Shown here: positions 27,470 to 36,213 of the stretch, one piece after another
Layout of the letters: each line of letters opens with the position of its first letter
Numbering within the stretch: the first letter of the stretch is position 1
Program-made: the position numbers and the translations under genes
The notes under the pieces: generated by a model
The model's database searches: none
Seen by the model: only the letters and a program-made list of their open reading frames with translations
What the model was told of the DNA's origin: nothing
Assembly (NCBI GenBank): GCA_049799955.1
Contig: JBARIW010000068.1
Location: 1-64,000, forward strand
From: JBGTFE01 sp049799955
Lineage (GTDB): Bacteria; Acidobacteriota; Blastocatellia; Pyrinomonadales; Pyrinomonadaceae
Length of the DNA stretch: 64,000 nucleotides
Direction of reading: 5' to 3'

Positions 27470-27937
27470 ATGCAAACTAATTTAATTACAGTTTATACAA
27501 TCGGTCATGGACGACACCCATTCACCGATTTTCTAAATCTGCTGCGAAAATACAGAGTCGAATTTTTGTGTGATGTGCGAAGCGCAGCACGCTCAAGATG
27601 GACTCAATTTAACGAAGCCATTTTGTCGGAAGAATTGCGAAAAAACCAAATTGGTTATGAGCATTTGCCCGAATGTGGCGGAAAAACTAAGCCTATACCG
27701 GAAGATTTAGCGCGCGGAATTGAACGCATCTTAGAATTATCAGCTGACGTAAGAACTGTGATTATGTGTTCCGAATCGCAGCCTTTGACCAAACATAAAA
27801 TACCTAAAGCCAATTGTCATCGCGTTGGATTGTTGTCACCACTCCTCAAAACTGCCGGGGCAAGTCGAATCATTCATATTTTACCGGATGGTAATTCAAT
27901 AGAATTTAACGAAAATAACGTCCCTTCAATTTGGTAA
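27470..27937 (+). CDS. Intact DUF488 protein carried by the transposon
   Basis: 155 residues, with the family motifs TVYTIGHGRHP, CDVRSAARSRW, YEHLPECGG, IMCSES and ANCHRVG. These fit DUF488, a family of small conserved proteins with no firm biochemical role. It is the same length (468 nt) as the host gene that the transposon broke, and by hand alignment about 109 of 155 residues are identical. The DNA is markedly more AT-rich and differs at most third codon positions, so it is not a recent copy of the host gene. The start is ATG 27470 after an AT-rich leader with no strong ribosome site. Probably supplies the function lost at the insertion site. Confidence 0.88.
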   Translation: MQTNLITVYTIGHGRHPFTDFLNLLRKYRVEFLCDVRSAARSRWTQFNEAILSEELRKNQIGYEHLPECGGKTKPIPEDLARGIERILELSADVRTVIMCSESQPLTKHKIPKANCHRVGLLSPLLKTAGASRIIHILPDGNSIEFNENNVPSIW

Positions 27938-28106
27938 GATAATCAATGTCCATTATATATGGGATAAACTTATTGAGATGTAAAATGAAAGTGAATTATT
28001 GTTATCAAAAACTTCATTTGTCCTTTGAGGTGTAATTAGCATAACTTGAGTTTACGATTCATATCGTTTTCAATTTCTTAAAACGAATAATGCCTTATAT
28101 CGAAAT

Positions 28107-28180
28107 GTGGCGGACCTGTAACTCAGTTAGATAGCGCAAAAGAATATCAGACAGGGTTGGAAAACTCAGTTCCCTGCCAC
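28107..28180 (+). tRNA. Degenerate tRNA-like sequence
   Basis: A tRNA-like acceptor stem (GTGGCGG at 28107-28113 with CTGCCAC at 28174-28180, one G-T pair) and a nearly canonical D-arm (CTGTAACTCAGTTAGATAGCGC nearby, given here only by position 28116-28137) are visible. The anticodon stem does not pair, the T-arm forms only four pairs (GGAA/TTCC) with a non-standard loop, and no CCA follows. Most likely a decayed tRNA or tRNA-derived remnant, not a working tRNA. Confidence 0.3.
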
Positions 28181-28255
28181 GCTATTTGTATATTCAAAAA
28201 TCAGCTACTTCACCTCTTTTTATTTTATACAAAATAGAAGGAGTGAGTAGATATA

Positions 28256-28429
28256 ATGGATAGCAAGATGAAAAGATTTGCGTCGTTGGATTTCCAGTCT
28301 TCTGAAGATGAAATAATTATGCCTGACAGTTCAGGCATTAGACACAATCATTGGGAAAGAAAAATATTAATTCCCCATGTGGGACTAGAGCGCGCCAAAT
28401 TAAAATATAAATTGGTATCGTACCAATAA
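28256..28429 (+). CDS. Possible 57-residue protein
   Basis: ATG 28256 opens a 57-codon frame (MDSKMKRFASLDFQSSEDE..., ending KLKYKLVSYQ) preceded by GAAGGAG about 12 bases upstream. Charged, no signal or membrane segment, no recognised family. It ends 57 bases before the end of the convergent minus-strand genes. Could be a real small cargo gene or chance; coding support is only the ribosome site and the frame. Confidence 0.3.
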   Translation: MDSKMKRFASLDFQSSEDEIIMPDSSGIRHNHWERKILIPHVGLERAKLKYKLVSYQ

Positions 28430-28485
28430 GCCTACCGCTATGACTGGAATGATTTGGCTCAGCAGGAGGTGGCATGGCAAAAAAG

Positions 28486-29241
28486 TTAGGTTTTATCTGC
28501 TTTTGGCTTTCTATCCGGGCAGTTTTCACAATATTTCTTTTTAAATTCTATTATTAGAGGCTTCCAATTCGGGTTTTCATTTTCTGACATGTAAGGGTGA
28601 ATGTTACATAAAATAACGCGAGCGGGATCAATCGAAAAATATGTTATTGGGCTTATAGTGTGTGATTTATCTTCATCAATATCAATATATTGACACCAAG
28701 ATAATCGTTCGTTGGCTATATCTCTTTGAGCAAAAAGGCTTTTCTCAATATTAGAAGTTCTAGATTTAGGAATTTTCAAAGCATCGATTCTTTGACGAGC
28801 GTATAGACCAATTTTCTCATCATTGAAATTTAAAATACTTTCGTGAGGGTTATCGACTTTCCTTTCCAGAATTTCTGTAGTTCGTTTTACTATTGGGTTT
28901 TCTGCTAGGTATTTAACATTAGCGTAGTTAAGGTCGTGAGCTAAATTTGAAACATCAAGATTAATTTTGTTAGCCTCTAAATGATTTTTCTCAAAGCTTA
29001 GAATATCGGCTAATATATTTTTAGCTCTTAATTGGGATTCAATTAATTTTTCTCTTACAAAAATGTTTAATGAAAGCTCTACGTTCTGTTTTAAAACTCC
29101 TAAATTTTTGTAGTTGAATGGAACATAAAGATATTTGGTTATAAGCCGTTGTGTATTGTACCAAGAAATATAGATATATGCTCTATGACAAAGAATATCG
29201 GCTACTAAACTTTCTCTTTCTATTTTATGTGCTAAATCCAC
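28486..29241 (-). pseudogene. Third piece of DUF4365-associated gene, after an in-frame stop
   Basis: 251 residues from a possible GTG start at 29241. The frame is the same as that of the piece upstream on this strand, separated only by a TGA and four codons (reading Gln-Arg-Asn-Leu). It is largely helical, with ends NWKPLIIEFKKKYCENCPDR, where two Cys could bind metal. The simplest reading is that it is the C-terminal part of one long DUF4365 protein broken by a stop. An alternative is a separate gene re-initiating at GTG close behind the stop. No function can be assigned to this part alone. Confidence 0.5.
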
Positions 29242-29253
29242 TAGATTACGTTG

Positions 29254-29958
29254 TCACTCATCTAGTTTTTTCTCGTGCAAATTGTAAAATTCGTAAAGAT
29301 TTGATGGGAAACCTAATGAATGCTTTAAAATAAATTGCCCTGTTGCGTAAGAAAATTCTAGATATATTAGCTCACCCTCAGACTCAAGCACTAACCATTC
29401 ATTAAATAAATCGGCATCTTTATTTAATCCTTTGTCAATTTTTCCCTTAACTTCGTCTCGAAATAGCTCAAATAACTTTCTACGTTGAGGCATATCACTC
29501 TCAATTTTTATCGCAAATTTTAGATAGCTCTGCCTCAATAATATGGGCAACGATTTACTTTCTTTATGTTCAGATAGCTTTTTTAATTCTTTTGTGTAGT
29601 TTTCAATGTCTATACGCCCCGTCATATAATCAGAACTACACTCTATATAAGACGCCATTAAAAAATCCTTTTCGGATATATTGGAATTATTAAGCCGCAA
29701 ACGAACTAAAATATCTTTAGCAACTGTGTAACGACCCAAATTATACTCTGCAAGTGCCGCGATAACCTGTATTTGCGCTAAATTCTTATCTTCTGACGAT
29801 AGTAATCCGATTTTCTCTAAAACTACCTCAGCATATCCGTAGAATATATGACTTAAACCGGCTTTTAAAATAGTTTCTTTAATTGATTTTGAATCTCTAA
29901 CTTCAAGCGAATCTGCATCAATTTCTAGTACTACATTGGGTACATTTGAAAAAGACAC
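29254..29958 (-). pseudogene. Helical middle piece of split DUF4365 gene
   Basis: 234 residues from GTG 29958, overlapping the preceding minus-strand frame by 28 bases in another phase. The open frame of this piece runs upstream of the GTG through a sensible stretch (ENTRTVNTS), as expected if a frameshift near 29975-30000 separates it from the DUF4365 domain. The content is alpha-helical and TPR-like (IAALAEYNLGRYTVAKDILVRL; given here in part). The stop at 29254-29256 is followed in the same frame by the next piece. Either a three-gene operon or, more likely, one damaged gene of about 650 codons. Confidence 0.5.
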
Positions 29959-30437
29959 GCTTGTATTAACAGTTCGTGTATTTTCTGTAGATTATCCGCA
30001 TCTAACAGATATATAAATTTTATGGTTACAGTATCTTGACTTTGCCAATTTGGATTTTCTTCCGTAATCCTCTTTAGCTCTTTATCTGCCCAAACAAATC
30101 TAAACTCTTGCCTCGGCTCGATGTATAAAATGTAGAGAGAAAGGGGAAAGTTAAGAAGGTAATTTAGATTTGAAGTTTTAATAGAATAGGAAAATATATT
30201 ATCTTTGTTGGGTTTCTTTTTACGTGTTGCTTTCAACTGAATTTGAGCATTAAAATTTGCCGAGAAACCGTTTATTTTTACTTCAAGAGTTGCATCTACC
30301 CCTTTGTCTTTAACTCTTGCATCGCGCAAATAAAATTTGTCTTTAGGCAGGAAAGAATTTAGTGCCGCTAAACTAATATCCTCTAGCTCATCGTTACTAT
30401 CTGATTTGGGCAGGTTACTAAGGTAATTAGTATTCAT
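29931..30437 (-). CDS. DUF4365-domain protein, N-terminal nuclease-like domain
   Basis: 168 residues with the DUF4365 pattern: a helical start, then KDKGVDATLEVKING with the Asp and Glu typical of PD-(D/E)xK-like folds, followed by AQIQLKAT, where a Gln-x-Lys forms the catalytic motif. DUF4365 domains are predicted nucleases found in defence islands, normally at the N-terminus of longer helical proteins. Here the frame ends at 29931 and a helical piece continues in another phase, so the gene may be frameshifted and inactive. Its neighbour upstream on this strand is a TIR protein (39 bases away), consistent with a defence cluster. Confidence 0.65.
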   Translation of the reverse strand: MNTNYLSNLPKSDSNDELEDISLAALNSFLPKDKFYLRDARVKDKGVDATLEVKINGFSANFNAQIQLKATRKKKPNKDNIFSYSIKTSNLNYLLNFPLSLYILYIEPRQEFRFVWADKELKRITEENPNWQSQDTVTIKFIYLLDADNLQKIHELLIQACLFQMYPM

Positions 30438-30476
30438 ACAAACTTAATTCAATGAGAAATTACATTATACGGTAAA

Positions 30477-31544
30477 TTATTCTACGGTTTCTTCAAATGC
30501 TTCATTTCTAAGAAAGTTAATTGTTGTTTTAGGGACATCTACAGGTTTTTGGTAGTAATCAAGCCAATAGACAAACCTACGCATCTTCTCCGTAAATCGC
30601 CAAGCCTGTCCTATACGAAGCGTTCTTGTATTTGGGTCTGATTTATGGCGCACTATAATTCCCAGAATTTCAAGCAAATTGTAAATACTCGTATCGAAGT
30701 TAGCATTATAACTTTTGGGGTTATCTATCCATTCTTGTTTTGAATCAAGGTCTATAAAGTTGCCAATTTTTTTCACAGCGCTAGTTAAATGCCCACTAAT
30801 TGTCCAACTAGGGTCAACCTCGCCATTCCAGACACATTTAACAAGAAACCAGATAAGAGGAATGCTAAAATGATACTCAGCTATTCTTATGCGTTGTGTT
30901 TCATTAGATGATATATTCGGGTTGTCTTTCTGTATTGATACTATGCAAGTTGCGGGATAAGACTCTGATAGTTTATTAGTATAATACTGAAACTCTTTTT
31001 CTTCTTGGGGACTAAAAGCCGAATCGCTCATTCTTGCTTGTAGGTTTTTAATCTCAAGTTCAAGTTCAAGCCTTTTAGCTTTTTCCTGCAAAATAGCTAG
31101 CGGTATGGCACGTTCGGTATATCTTCGCCAAATTTCGGCAACTACAGAAGAAATAACCTCATTATAATTATCTTCATTCCAAACTCTGCATTGTAGGGCT
31201 TTAATATCTAAACGAAGATTATTTCTTGTTTCATCGCTGTCAACGTATGGTAAGAAACCAATGCCGTTATCAGATAGTTGCCTAAGTAATGCGGTATCAA
31301 CCTCTTTTGACACCATTTCAGAAGTAACAGAGTTTTCTGTGTAATATGTAATAAATACATCACAGGCGGGGATGCCCTCTGCAAAAATTACATTTTGCCA
31401 CGACTCACCATCTCGTATTTCGTTCAAGTCTCGCCACGGCTCAATTTGGCATCGCCTTAAATCCTTTTCAACTTTTTCGATAAACTCAACATCTTTTCGG
31501 GCGTGTGACAGGAAAACTCTTGGTTTATTGATTCGTTCTCTCAT
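30477..31544 (-). CDS. TIR-domain protein, putative defence effector
   Basis: 355 residues. The N-terminal 130 form a TIR domain: KPRVFLSHARKDVEF (residues 7-21), a WRDLNEIRDGESW loop, and TYYTENSVTSEMVSKEVDTA, where the Glu after Ser-Lys is in the place of the NAD-cleaving Glu of bacterial TIRs. A coiled-coil-like segment (about 165-195) follows, then a C-terminal domain of about 160 residues that I do not recognise. Bacterial TIR proteins often deplete NAD when their sensor part detects phage. Starts at ATG 31544, 81 bases from the divergent gene at 31626. NADase activity is inferred from the family. Confidence 0.75.
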   Translation of the reverse strand: MRERINKPRVFLSHARKDVEFIEKVEKDLRRCQIEPWRDLNEIRDGESWQNVIFAEGIPACDVFITYYTENSVTSEMVSKEVDTALLRQLSDNGIGFLPYVDSDETRNNLRLDIKALQCRVWNEDNYNEVISSVVAEIWRRYTERAIPLAILQEKAKRLELELEIKNLQARMSDSAFSPQEEKEFQYYTNKLSESYPATCIVSIQKDNPNISSNETQRIRIAEYHFSIPLIWFLVKCVWNGEVDPSWTISGHLTSAVKKIGNFIDLDSKQEWIDNPKSYNANFDTSIYNLLEILGIIVRHKSDPNTRTLRIGQAWRFTEKMRRFVYWLDYYQKPVDVPKTTINFLRNEAFEETVE

Positions 31545-31625
31545 ATTGCTATTAAAGATAATTAAGGGTAAGAAAATTCATATTTGTAGATTATAATTAT
31601 AAGCCAAAATAGGGAATAGCGAAGT

Positions 31626-32603
31626 ATGAAAATCAAAATGACTTGCGATGTCGAGCCAAAAATAAAAGCGGATACTCTAAGAGGGATATACGGCGAATGG
31701 CAATACGATTTTATATCGAATAATGACGGTTTCTTAGAAAAAATCACAATAGAAACAACTGTCCCCGATTATACCAAGTATCAAATGCGATTTGATCCCT
31801 ACCCGCAACCCGAAACCCCGGACGGCAAAATATTGGTATTTTTGATGGACGAAGATTTTAATAATCTGTTAATAGAGGAATTTCAATATTTTGAGGGAAT
31901 GATTAGTTTGTTGGGAAATCCGGTAGCCATTTCGTGGCAGTCTCCGTGGATAGAATTAATAGCAGAAAATGAAGAAGAGAAGCCTCACGCTATAGGTGGT
32001 TTTCGGGCGCAGAGAGTTTCAGATGAGGATAAAACATTTGAACTGTCAAATAATAACGTAGGCAATATGATTCAGCGGGCGCATTTACATTCAAAGGTGT
32101 TAAATCCATATCTTGCCTTCTTTAGAGAGGGAGAAAGAGAGCGCCGCGCTTTTCGTTTTATTAACACGTTTTTTAACGCGTATTTCGTATTAGAGGGAGC
32201 ATACGGCAATCAAAAGTGGCGAAATTGGGAAGTAACGGAAGAGTTTAAAAATTCACCTGAATTTCGTAAATGTACTCAAAAAACCATCGATGCTTTTGTT
32301 AGCAAGAATCCAATTATAGAAACCAAAATACGCAAGATGTTGAGCGAATTAAAGGACAGGCATGGAAATTCGATAAATGCTCAACTCGATGTTGACGGAC
32401 TTGCCCAATTATTGGTCTTAACACGCGGCTCATTATTACATTTCTCTGGAAACACCGAAACTAGCAAGGGAACGCCAATGAATCATAACGAATTTGAGGG
32501 AATAGCGGAGGTTGCGCTAAGAATTGCCGGTGAGACATTGTGGGACATCTCGCAACAAATTGATGATTACCTTGAGAAACATAAAACTGTGGAAGAGACG
32601 TAA
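31626..32603 (+). CDS. Unknown protein, divergent from the TIR gene
   Basis: 325 residues, soluble. The N-terminal 150 are mixed beta (KMTCDVEPKIKADTLRG, then an acidic stretch); the C-terminal half is helical, with FRFINTFFNAYFVLEGAYGN at about residues 178-197, and includes a region (GLAQLLVLTRGSLLHFSG) seen in some uncharacterised proteins. Its layout reminds me of MauJ-like hypothetical proteins, but this is weak. It shares an 81-base divergent promoter region with the TIR gene, so the two could form a defence pair (sensor or regulator with effector). That link is inference. Confidence 0.55.
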   Translation: MKIKMTCDVEPKIKADTLRGIYGEWQYDFISNNDGFLEKITIETTVPDYTKYQMRFDPYPQPETPDGKILVFLMDEDFNNLLIEEFQYFEGMISLLGNPVAISWQSPWIELIAENEEEKPHAIGGFRAQRVSDEDKTFELSNNNVGNMIQRAHLHSKVLNPYLAFFREGERERRAFRFINTFFNAYFVLEGAYGNQKWRNWEVTEEFKNSPEFRKCTQKTIDAFVSKNPIIETKIRKMLSELKDRHGNSINAQLDVDGLAQLLVLTRGSLLHFSGNTETSKGTPMNHNEFEGIAEVALRIAGETLWDISQQIDDYLEKHKTVEET

Positions 32604-32915
32604 GCCAACAAGTAATTAGAAGTTGTTGAAACACAAAAACAGTTAAGAAGTTGATTTGAATTTGCTTGCGTTATTGAAAATACATATTCATAAAAATATG
32701 GTAAACCAGAACTGCAAAACCCCGATTTGGGTGTTTAGTTAATCCAATTTTAATGCCCGCAATTTGATGTTGTTGGTTGGTTATATCTTCGTCTATGGAA
32801 AAATGATCTCTTGACTAGATTTAAATATGTGTAGATGAAATCGTGTAAATGGTAGGAGTAAACATTTAGAGTATTTTATGCTAGAAACTGTCTGAAGACT
32901 TGTATAAAGGAAAGT
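32604..32915. other. Intergenic stretch without visible gene
   Basis: About 310 AT-rich bases between the unknown gene and the ribbon-helix-helix gene. I see no open frame with a ribosome site, no strong hairpin and no repeat here. Confidence 0.5.
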
Positions 32916-33152
32916 TTAATTCTGAAGCATTTCAGAAATTGCACTCCATAAAGCACTTTCTTCGCCCTTAAAATTTTGATCTTCAATAATAATCTGCAAC
33001 ACGGCTTCATAGAAAACAGATTTAGTAAGTTTTCGCCTTTTTCCCATAGGCAGGCGCTTTTTGGCGTAGAATAAAAAATCATCGACTTTTTCTACAGTTT
33101 TCGACGAGAGATAAACGCTAACCATTATTTTATTATCTTCGGAATTATTCAT
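32916..33152 (-). CDS. Small ribbon-helix-helix-like DNA-binding protein
   Basis: 78 residues. MVSVYLSSKTVEKVDDFLF (about residues 10-28) gives a beta strand followed by a helix, then a basic KKRLPMGKRRKLTKSVFYEAVLQ, as in CopG/ParG-type ribbon-helix-helix proteins, which bind operators as dimers. The C-terminal 20 residues are acidic. No toxin gene is adjacent, so an antitoxin role is not supported; a partition or regulatory role in the mobile element is possible. Fold call moderate. Confidence 0.55.
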   Translation of the reverse strand: MNNSEDNKIMVSVYLSSKTVEKVDDFLFYAKKRLPMGKRRKLTKSVFYEAVLQIIIEDQNFKGEESALWSAISEMLQN

Positions 33153-33370
33153 GTTTTTCGTTTTCCCGTCATCTATGTTTATAAACTTACCGGACTGATT
33201 TCAGAAGCAGCTGCTAATTGATACATAATCATTGAAACAACAGAAAAGTTCAACTCCACCGATTTACCGAATTTATGGCTTTATATCAATAAATAAAACC
33301 GTCTTACTGTTTTGCTTACGCGAAAAACTTTTTAATTTAACATTTCAGCCGACAATAAAAATTCATTCCG

Positions 33371-34045
33371 TTATTTCTTTCTTCTTGATTTAACTTTTTT
33401 AGAAGAACTTTTAGCTTTGACGATTTTGAAATTATTGCCATTCAGCCAACCCTGCGAATTCGTTTTTGGGTCGAGAACTCTATACCAACCGCCGATGGAT
33501 TTTTCATCGATCAAAACTAATTTTTCCCCCAAAGATACCTTATGAATAACTTTACTGTTTGAATCGGCTTCCCTCATCAAATTAGCTTTCCTGACAATTA
33601 TTTGAGCGAATGATGAATTGGGTTTTTCGATTTTTTGTTTATCTGAATTTATGTTTTGATTATCTTCACAGATATTCAGATATAACAGCATCCCGGTCGA
33701 ATCAGGAATTGCGAGACGCCACTCGGAAGGTTTCCTGCTTCTGTCGGAGGCAATCCCATTGTTGTCATATATCACTGATTGAATATAGCGGAAACTTTTC
33801 CTCGCGCAGTTCCATTCTCCTAAAGCGATGATGTAAGTTTCGTCGAGACTCACCGTTTTCTGCCATACCTTGATTATGCCGTTTGAAGAGCGAGTGAAGT
33901 TCTTGTCGATAAAAACGGTATTTCCGCTACTGGTCAAAGCGACGAAAAACCAATCGGTTTGAGCCGAAACGCTCGTGAAATTTATTAAAAGCAGCAAGCA
34001 AATACCTATCAAATGCAGCCATTGAGATTTTATTTTCATATTCAT
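33371..34045 (-). CDS. Secreted protein with surface-adhesin-E-like and SH3 domains
   Basis: About 224 residues from ATG 34045 (the frame opens at 34129, but MNMKIKSQWLHL followed by the hydrophobic IGICLLLLINFTSVSA and Gln gives a proper signal peptide). The mature part begins with an E-type surface-adhesin-like domain (FVALTSSGNTVFIDKNF, ...YIIALGEWNCARKSFRY). Residues about 150-215 form a bacterial SH3 domain (VRKANLMREADSNSKVIHKV, ...GWLNGNNFKIV) that commonly binds cell wall. The tail is Lys/Arg/Ser-rich. Probably exported to the periplasm or surface. Role in the element unknown. Confidence 0.6.
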   Translation of the reverse strand: MNMKIKSQWLHLIGICLLLLINFTSVSAQTDWFFVALTSSGNTVFIDKNFTRSSNGIIKVWQKTVSLDETYIIALGEWNCARKSFRYIQSVIYDNNGIASDRSRKPSEWRLAIPDSTGMLLYLNICEDNQNINSDKQKIEKPNSSFAQIIVRKANLMREADSNSKVIHKVSLGEKLVLIDEKSIGGWYRVLDPKTNSQGWLNGNNFKIVKAKSSSKKVKSRRKK

Positions 34046-34272
34046 TTCGGTTTCCTGAAAAGATTTGAAATAAGTCAGTTTGTGATATAAATTAGTTTGA
34101 AAAGATAATGCTGCGGACGGACACGCCAATCTAATGAACCGTCCTGCCGGAAACTGTCACTCAACATTTTCGGCAACATCTAGTCAGCCATCACGACTAG
34201 ATACCATTGTATCTAGGAGATTGATATTTGTAAACGCTTCACTTTACGGTGATTTAAAAGGAGGTTGTTTTA

Positions 34273-34566
34273 ATGAGCAAACAACCTCCAGATAAACCTC
34301 TTAGGTTGGCTGAAAAGCTTCTGCAAATTAGAAAAAGCTTGGACTTATCGCAGAATGCGTTACTATCGAAGTTAGGGGCTAAGGATAAACTTTTTCGGAG
34401 CAATATCTCTCAATATGAACTAGGTACTAGAGAACCATCTCTAACGGTAATCCTCAGTTATGCACGGCTGGCAAATGTTTTTGTTGATGTTTTAATTGAT
34501 GATGAATTAGATTTGCCTAAACAAATTCCCAGTCCCAAACGATTTTCTGGAACTTTAGATAAATAA
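34273..34566 (+). CDS. XRE-family helix-turn-helix regulator
   Basis: 97 residues. LAEKLLQIRKSLDLSQNALL, then SNISQYELGTREPSL, are the two halves of an XRE helix-turn-helix, about residues 12-66. AAAGGAGG lies nine bases before ATG 34273, a strong ribosome site. It points the same way as the tns genes and stands alone between oppositely oriented genes. Likely a repressor of cargo or transposition genes; targets unknown. Confidence 0.75.
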   Translation: MSKQPPDKPLRLAEKLLQIRKSLDLSQNALLSKLGAKDKLFRSNISQYELGTREPSLTVILSYARLANVFVDVLIDDELDLPKQIPSPKRFSGTLDK

Positions 34567-34801
34567 CAACGTCAGCATCTTTTCAAAATGAACAGTTAAA
34601 GAGTTAAAATGATAAGATTCCTGCAATATTTGATTTGAAATTTTAGAAAATCGAGAACTGGTTTAGAATTAGTTCTTGTATGGCAATTATGGCAATGTTA
34701 ATTACATAGGATTCAGAGTTGCTATAAGTTTTCTTTGTTGCTCTGCATTATTAAGGACTCATCCACATACTAAACTGAATGTCACAGCTATTAATACTAA
34801 A

Positions 34802-35359
34802 TTAAGCTGTTAATTCAAGTTTTTCCTTTTTCCTTAATTTACTTTCAATAACTATAGCAGCTTGATAAGGTGCATAAGTAAACATCAAAATCAGTCCCAC
34901 AGCAAAACATAAGAACGCAGCTAAAAAATAATAGAAAGTAAATGGCTCGTATTGCCATTTCGCTACAAAGAATCCCAAAATCCCGCCTATTCCCCAAATA
35001 CTAAAAATAATTACGAACAATACGCTAGCTAATTTCTTTTGAAAATTGCTAATACTGGTATCAATGCGACCATTTTCGATTTTCCAAACTTTATATGCAT
35101 CGCCAATCAAATACCAATATTCTTTCTCTAACAGATTATGCAGTTCAATCAACGAATCAATATTCCGCGATTCAGCTCTAAATCCTGATCTTATCTGAAA
35201 TGAAAGGCGCTTGCGCTCAGTGAGATGTAATGCCTTTATTTTTTCATCGGTTTCATTAGCTAAAATCTCATCAAGCAGTTTTATCTCACTTGCCACTCTT
35301 TTTCTTTTAGAATAAGTTAAGCCGAACAGGATTTCAATAAGTTTCACTATCACGACCAT
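34802..35359 (-). CDS. Small membrane protein, unknown
   Basis: 185 residues. An N-terminal charged helical part (residues 15-100, rich in Lys, Glu and Arg and probably coiled) is followed by two hydrophobic helices at about 110-133 and 142-163 and a short basic tail. The layout resembles small two-helix membrane proteins used as effectors in phage defence or as stress proteins, but no family is recognised. It is flanked by two XRE regulators on the opposite strand. Confidence 0.5.
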   Translation of the reverse strand: MVVIVKLIEILFGLTYSKRKRVASEIKLLDEILANETDEKIKALHLTERKRLSFQIRSGFRAESRNIDSLIELHNLLEKEYWYLIGDAYKVWKIENGRIDTSISNFQKKLASVLFVIIFSIWGIGGILGFFVAKWQYEPFTFYYFLAAFLCFAVGLILMFTYAPYQAAIVIESKLRKKEKLELTA

Positions 35360-35609
35360 AAGATCTATCTCCTTGAAAATCAGTATTTATTTAAACTAAA
35401 TAGTTAATTAAGTTAAGTTTCAGAAAAATCTGTTAATTGAAAGTAAATAGGATAAGAAAAAAGATAGAATCCTTTACTAGTAAAGTGCTAAAATAATTTT
35501 TCGTCAAACACGAAAATTTTATGAGATACCGGCTTTTATTAACAAATGTATTAATTATAAATTTCTATGATTTTGATGAATAAACTCATCAAAGATTTAT
35601 CTATCAACA

Positions 35610-35924
35610 ATGAAACAAGATGCTTTAACATTTGGAAAGATTGTTCTCGAAGCGAGAAAGAAAAAAGGATACACTCTAAGAGAGTGCGCCAAGCTAATTT
35701 TAAAGAAGGATAATACTCACATCTCATTCCCTTATCTAAATGATCTTGAAAATGATAGAAGATTGCCTTCAGAACATATTATCAAACAACTATCTCTTGT
35801 CTTAGAAATTCCATTAGAATACTTGTATTTCTATGCAGAAATTTTTCCTAAAGGCTTAAATAAAAATGCAAGCCAAGATGAAATTGTGTCTGCTTACAAA
35901 TCTTTCGTTCAAAGTCTCAGCTAA
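35610..35924 (+). CDS. XRE-family regulator upstream of the transposition genes
   Basis: 104 residues. FGKIVLEARKKKGYTLRECAK and FPYLNDLENDRRLPS (residues 8-28 and 39-53; longest run given in part) form an XRE helix-turn-helix, followed by LSLVLEIPLEYLYFYAEIFP, a common continuation in this family. It precedes tnsAB by 290 bases in the same direction, with a strong hairpin between. It is well placed to control transposase expression; this is inferred. Confidence 0.7.
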   Translation: MKQDALTFGKIVLEARKKKGYTLRECAKLILKKDNTHISFPYLNDLENDRRLPSEHIIKQLSLVLEIPLEYLYFYAEIFPKGLNKNASQDEIVSAYKSFVQSLS

Positions 35925-35983
35925 TAATTTTATAAATCCGCAAATTGGTTCTCAATTTATATCAAACAACATATATAACAATA

Positions 35984-36025
35984 AACTTATCTCTAGTTAG
36001 CTTGTCAGCTAACTAGAGATAAGTT
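35984..36025. terminator. Perfect 19-bp hairpin before tnsAB
   Basis: Arms 35984-36002 and 36007-36025 match without error around the loop TGTC. There is no T-run after it on the plus strand. It separates the XRE gene from the transposition operon and could be a terminator, an RNA processing site or an operator for the XRE dimer. Confidence 0.6.
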
Positions 36026-36213
36026 AAACTGTTCAGTATTTCAGATTAGAACTATCTGTCTTAAAAATATTGGATATTTGGGTGACCTTCATCCTATTTC
36101 TATTGAGTAATCTTCAAATAAATTCTTTTCGAGGATGGGCTTTGAAAATTGATTCTTGCTGTCGAATCTAAAAGCTTCGATAGAAAAATAGACGTTAAAG
36201 ACATCTTAGATTA

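Noticed and set aside
27470..27937. Cargo DUF488 as a recent duplicate of the host gene
   Set aside because: About 30% protein difference and a much more AT-rich codon use make a recent local copy unlikely.
28338..28529. 63-codon minus-strand frame
   Set aside because: It overlaps the better supported small plus-strand frame and the end of the DUF4365 group, with no ribosome site or motif.
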